DNA of 64,000 nt from JAAXHH01 sp965225915 (GTDB taxonomy: Bacteria; JAAXHH01). Made by a program: the position numbers and the translations under genes. The stretch is from positions 2,356,001-2,420,000 of the forward strand of contig OZ245326.1 of NCBI GenBank assembly GCA_965225915.1, written 5' to 3'. Below the pieces are notes generated by a model that did not search any database, had not been told where the DNA came from, and saw nothing but the letters and a program-made list of their open reading frames with translations. Numbering within the stretch: the stretch's first letter is position 1; every line of letters begins with the position of its first letter. This document shows, piece after piece, positions 63,406 through 64,000 of this stretch.

Positions 63406-64000
63406 ATGCGACTGACGCTACAAACCAAGATCCTTGTCGGCTATGTCGCCTTCACCCTGGTGGCGGCGGGCGCGGTGTACATCTACCTGAACACGTCCCT
63501 GCGCCAGGATGTCAGCGACCACACCCGCCAGCAGTTGCTAAACGACGCACGCCTCATCAAGTCCTTCCTGGAAAACGCTCCACTCTCATCACTATCCCAC
63601 GCGATTATCGATCCGATCGTAGACAGGCTGGGTGAGCAGTGCGGCGCCCGTGTAACCGTGGTGGCGGAGAACGGCGTCGTGGCCGGAGATTCCTCCATCC
63701 CCCTTTCCGGTGTTCCGCTCATGGAAAACCACGGCGACCGACCCGAAATCGTCGAGGCCGTTGCGTCGGGAATCGGAAACAGCATACGCTACAGCAATAC
63801 CCTGGAAACCGACATGGCCTACGTGGCGGTTCCCTTTCGAACAGAGGGGGCAAGGGGAGTGGTACGAGTCGCGCTGCCGCTGCAGCAGTTCCAATGGATA
63901 GAGTCCTACATTTGGAAAATCGTGCTCGCAGCCCTGTGCATCGGGCTTGGCTTGAGCGTCGTGCTGAGCTGGGCCACGGAGAGGCTGGTATCCGGCCCGA
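63406..64000 (+). CDS. membrane sensor histidine kinase, N-terminal part only
   Basis: The open frame from ATG 63406 runs off the window with 198 residues seen. It has a first membrane helix (residues 8-28), a periplasmic sensing region (30-165) with GARVTVVAENGVVAGDSS and a second helix (about 168-190). The HAMP, histidine and ATPase parts lie outside. Position after a PhoB-type regulator makes it the cognate kinase. Confidence 0.85.
   Translation, partial: MRLTLQTKILVGYVAFTLVAAGAVYIYLNTSLRQDVSDHTRQQLLNDARLIKSFLENAPLSSLSHAIIDPIVDRLGEQCGARVTVVAENGVVAGDSSIPLSGVPLMENHGDRPEIVEAVASGIGNSIRYSNTLETDMAYVAVPFRTEGARGVVRVALPLQQFQWIESYIWKIVLAALCIGLGLSVVLSWATERLVSGP

Overview
This 64 kb window is one dense, GC-rich bacterial chromosome segment with about 55 protein genes, one tRNA gene and very short intergenic spaces. 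It shows no phage, insertion sequence or CRISPR array. The gene mix includes Gld-type ABC exporter genes, a complete Bat set, RND efflux, DtxR and split-FeoB iron genes, phytanoyl-CoA dioxygenase and sugar-acid genes, and frequent GTG and TTG starts. I infer an uncultured Gram-negative bacterium of the FCB/Latescibacterota-Poribacteria kind. That placement is an inference from gene content only; there is no rRNA here to settle it.

Layout. 0-3.5 kb: a partial Ldh-family oxidoreductase diverges from groS-groL, with a large nested inverted repeat between them. 3.5-21.5 kb: a long co-directional run of FmdB zinc ribbon, MoxR ATPase, DUF58, a GldA/F/G-like ABC module with a DUF4340 protein, then BatA-BatB-BatC. 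The set is interrupted by the aspartate pathway genes lysC-hom-asd and resumes with BatD-BatE. 21.5-27.7 kb: a class V aminotransferase, a sulfotransferase that appears to start at ATT, two AT-richer leucine-rich-repeat lipoprotein-like genes with a duplicated relic between them, and surE. 28-30.7 kb: PspC and membrane proteins, diverging from an ECF sigma factor and its zinc anti-sigma. 30.9-36.7 kb: lepA-lepB-hemW-ddl, a tRNA-Gly(CCC) gene with a clear promoter and terminator, and a TPR protein. 36.8-41.8 kb, minus strand: sugar isomerase, PhyH dioxygenase, pentonate dehydratase, a YtfI/YtfJ-like pair and msrA.

41.9-45.4 kb holds the most striking gene: a single 1164-residue protein joining an endonuclease Q-type PHP/zinc-finger nuclease to a full UvrD/PcrA helicase. 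45.5-51.5 kb: a three-gene RND efflux operon. 51.8-55.3 kb: sulfate activation genes (separate cysC, cysD, fused cysNC), which could supply PAPS to the sulfotransferase near 23 kb. 55.4-59.4 kb: an iron operon in which four genes are joined by three successive 4-base ATGA overlaps. They are a DtxR/MntR regulator, a membrane-anchored DtxR-FeoA fusion, a free FeoB G domain with a collagen-like leader, and the FeoB membrane core. 59.7-64 kb: a receiver-domain protein, a PolX whose polymerase catalytic acids look lost while its PHP nuclease is intact, endonuclease III, and a PhoB/PhoR-type two-component pair cut by the window edge.

Recurrent themes are DNA repair (EndoQ-UvrD, PolX-PHP, Nth), envelope assembly and stress (Bat, Gld, PspC, ECF, RND), and translationally coupled overlapping genes.
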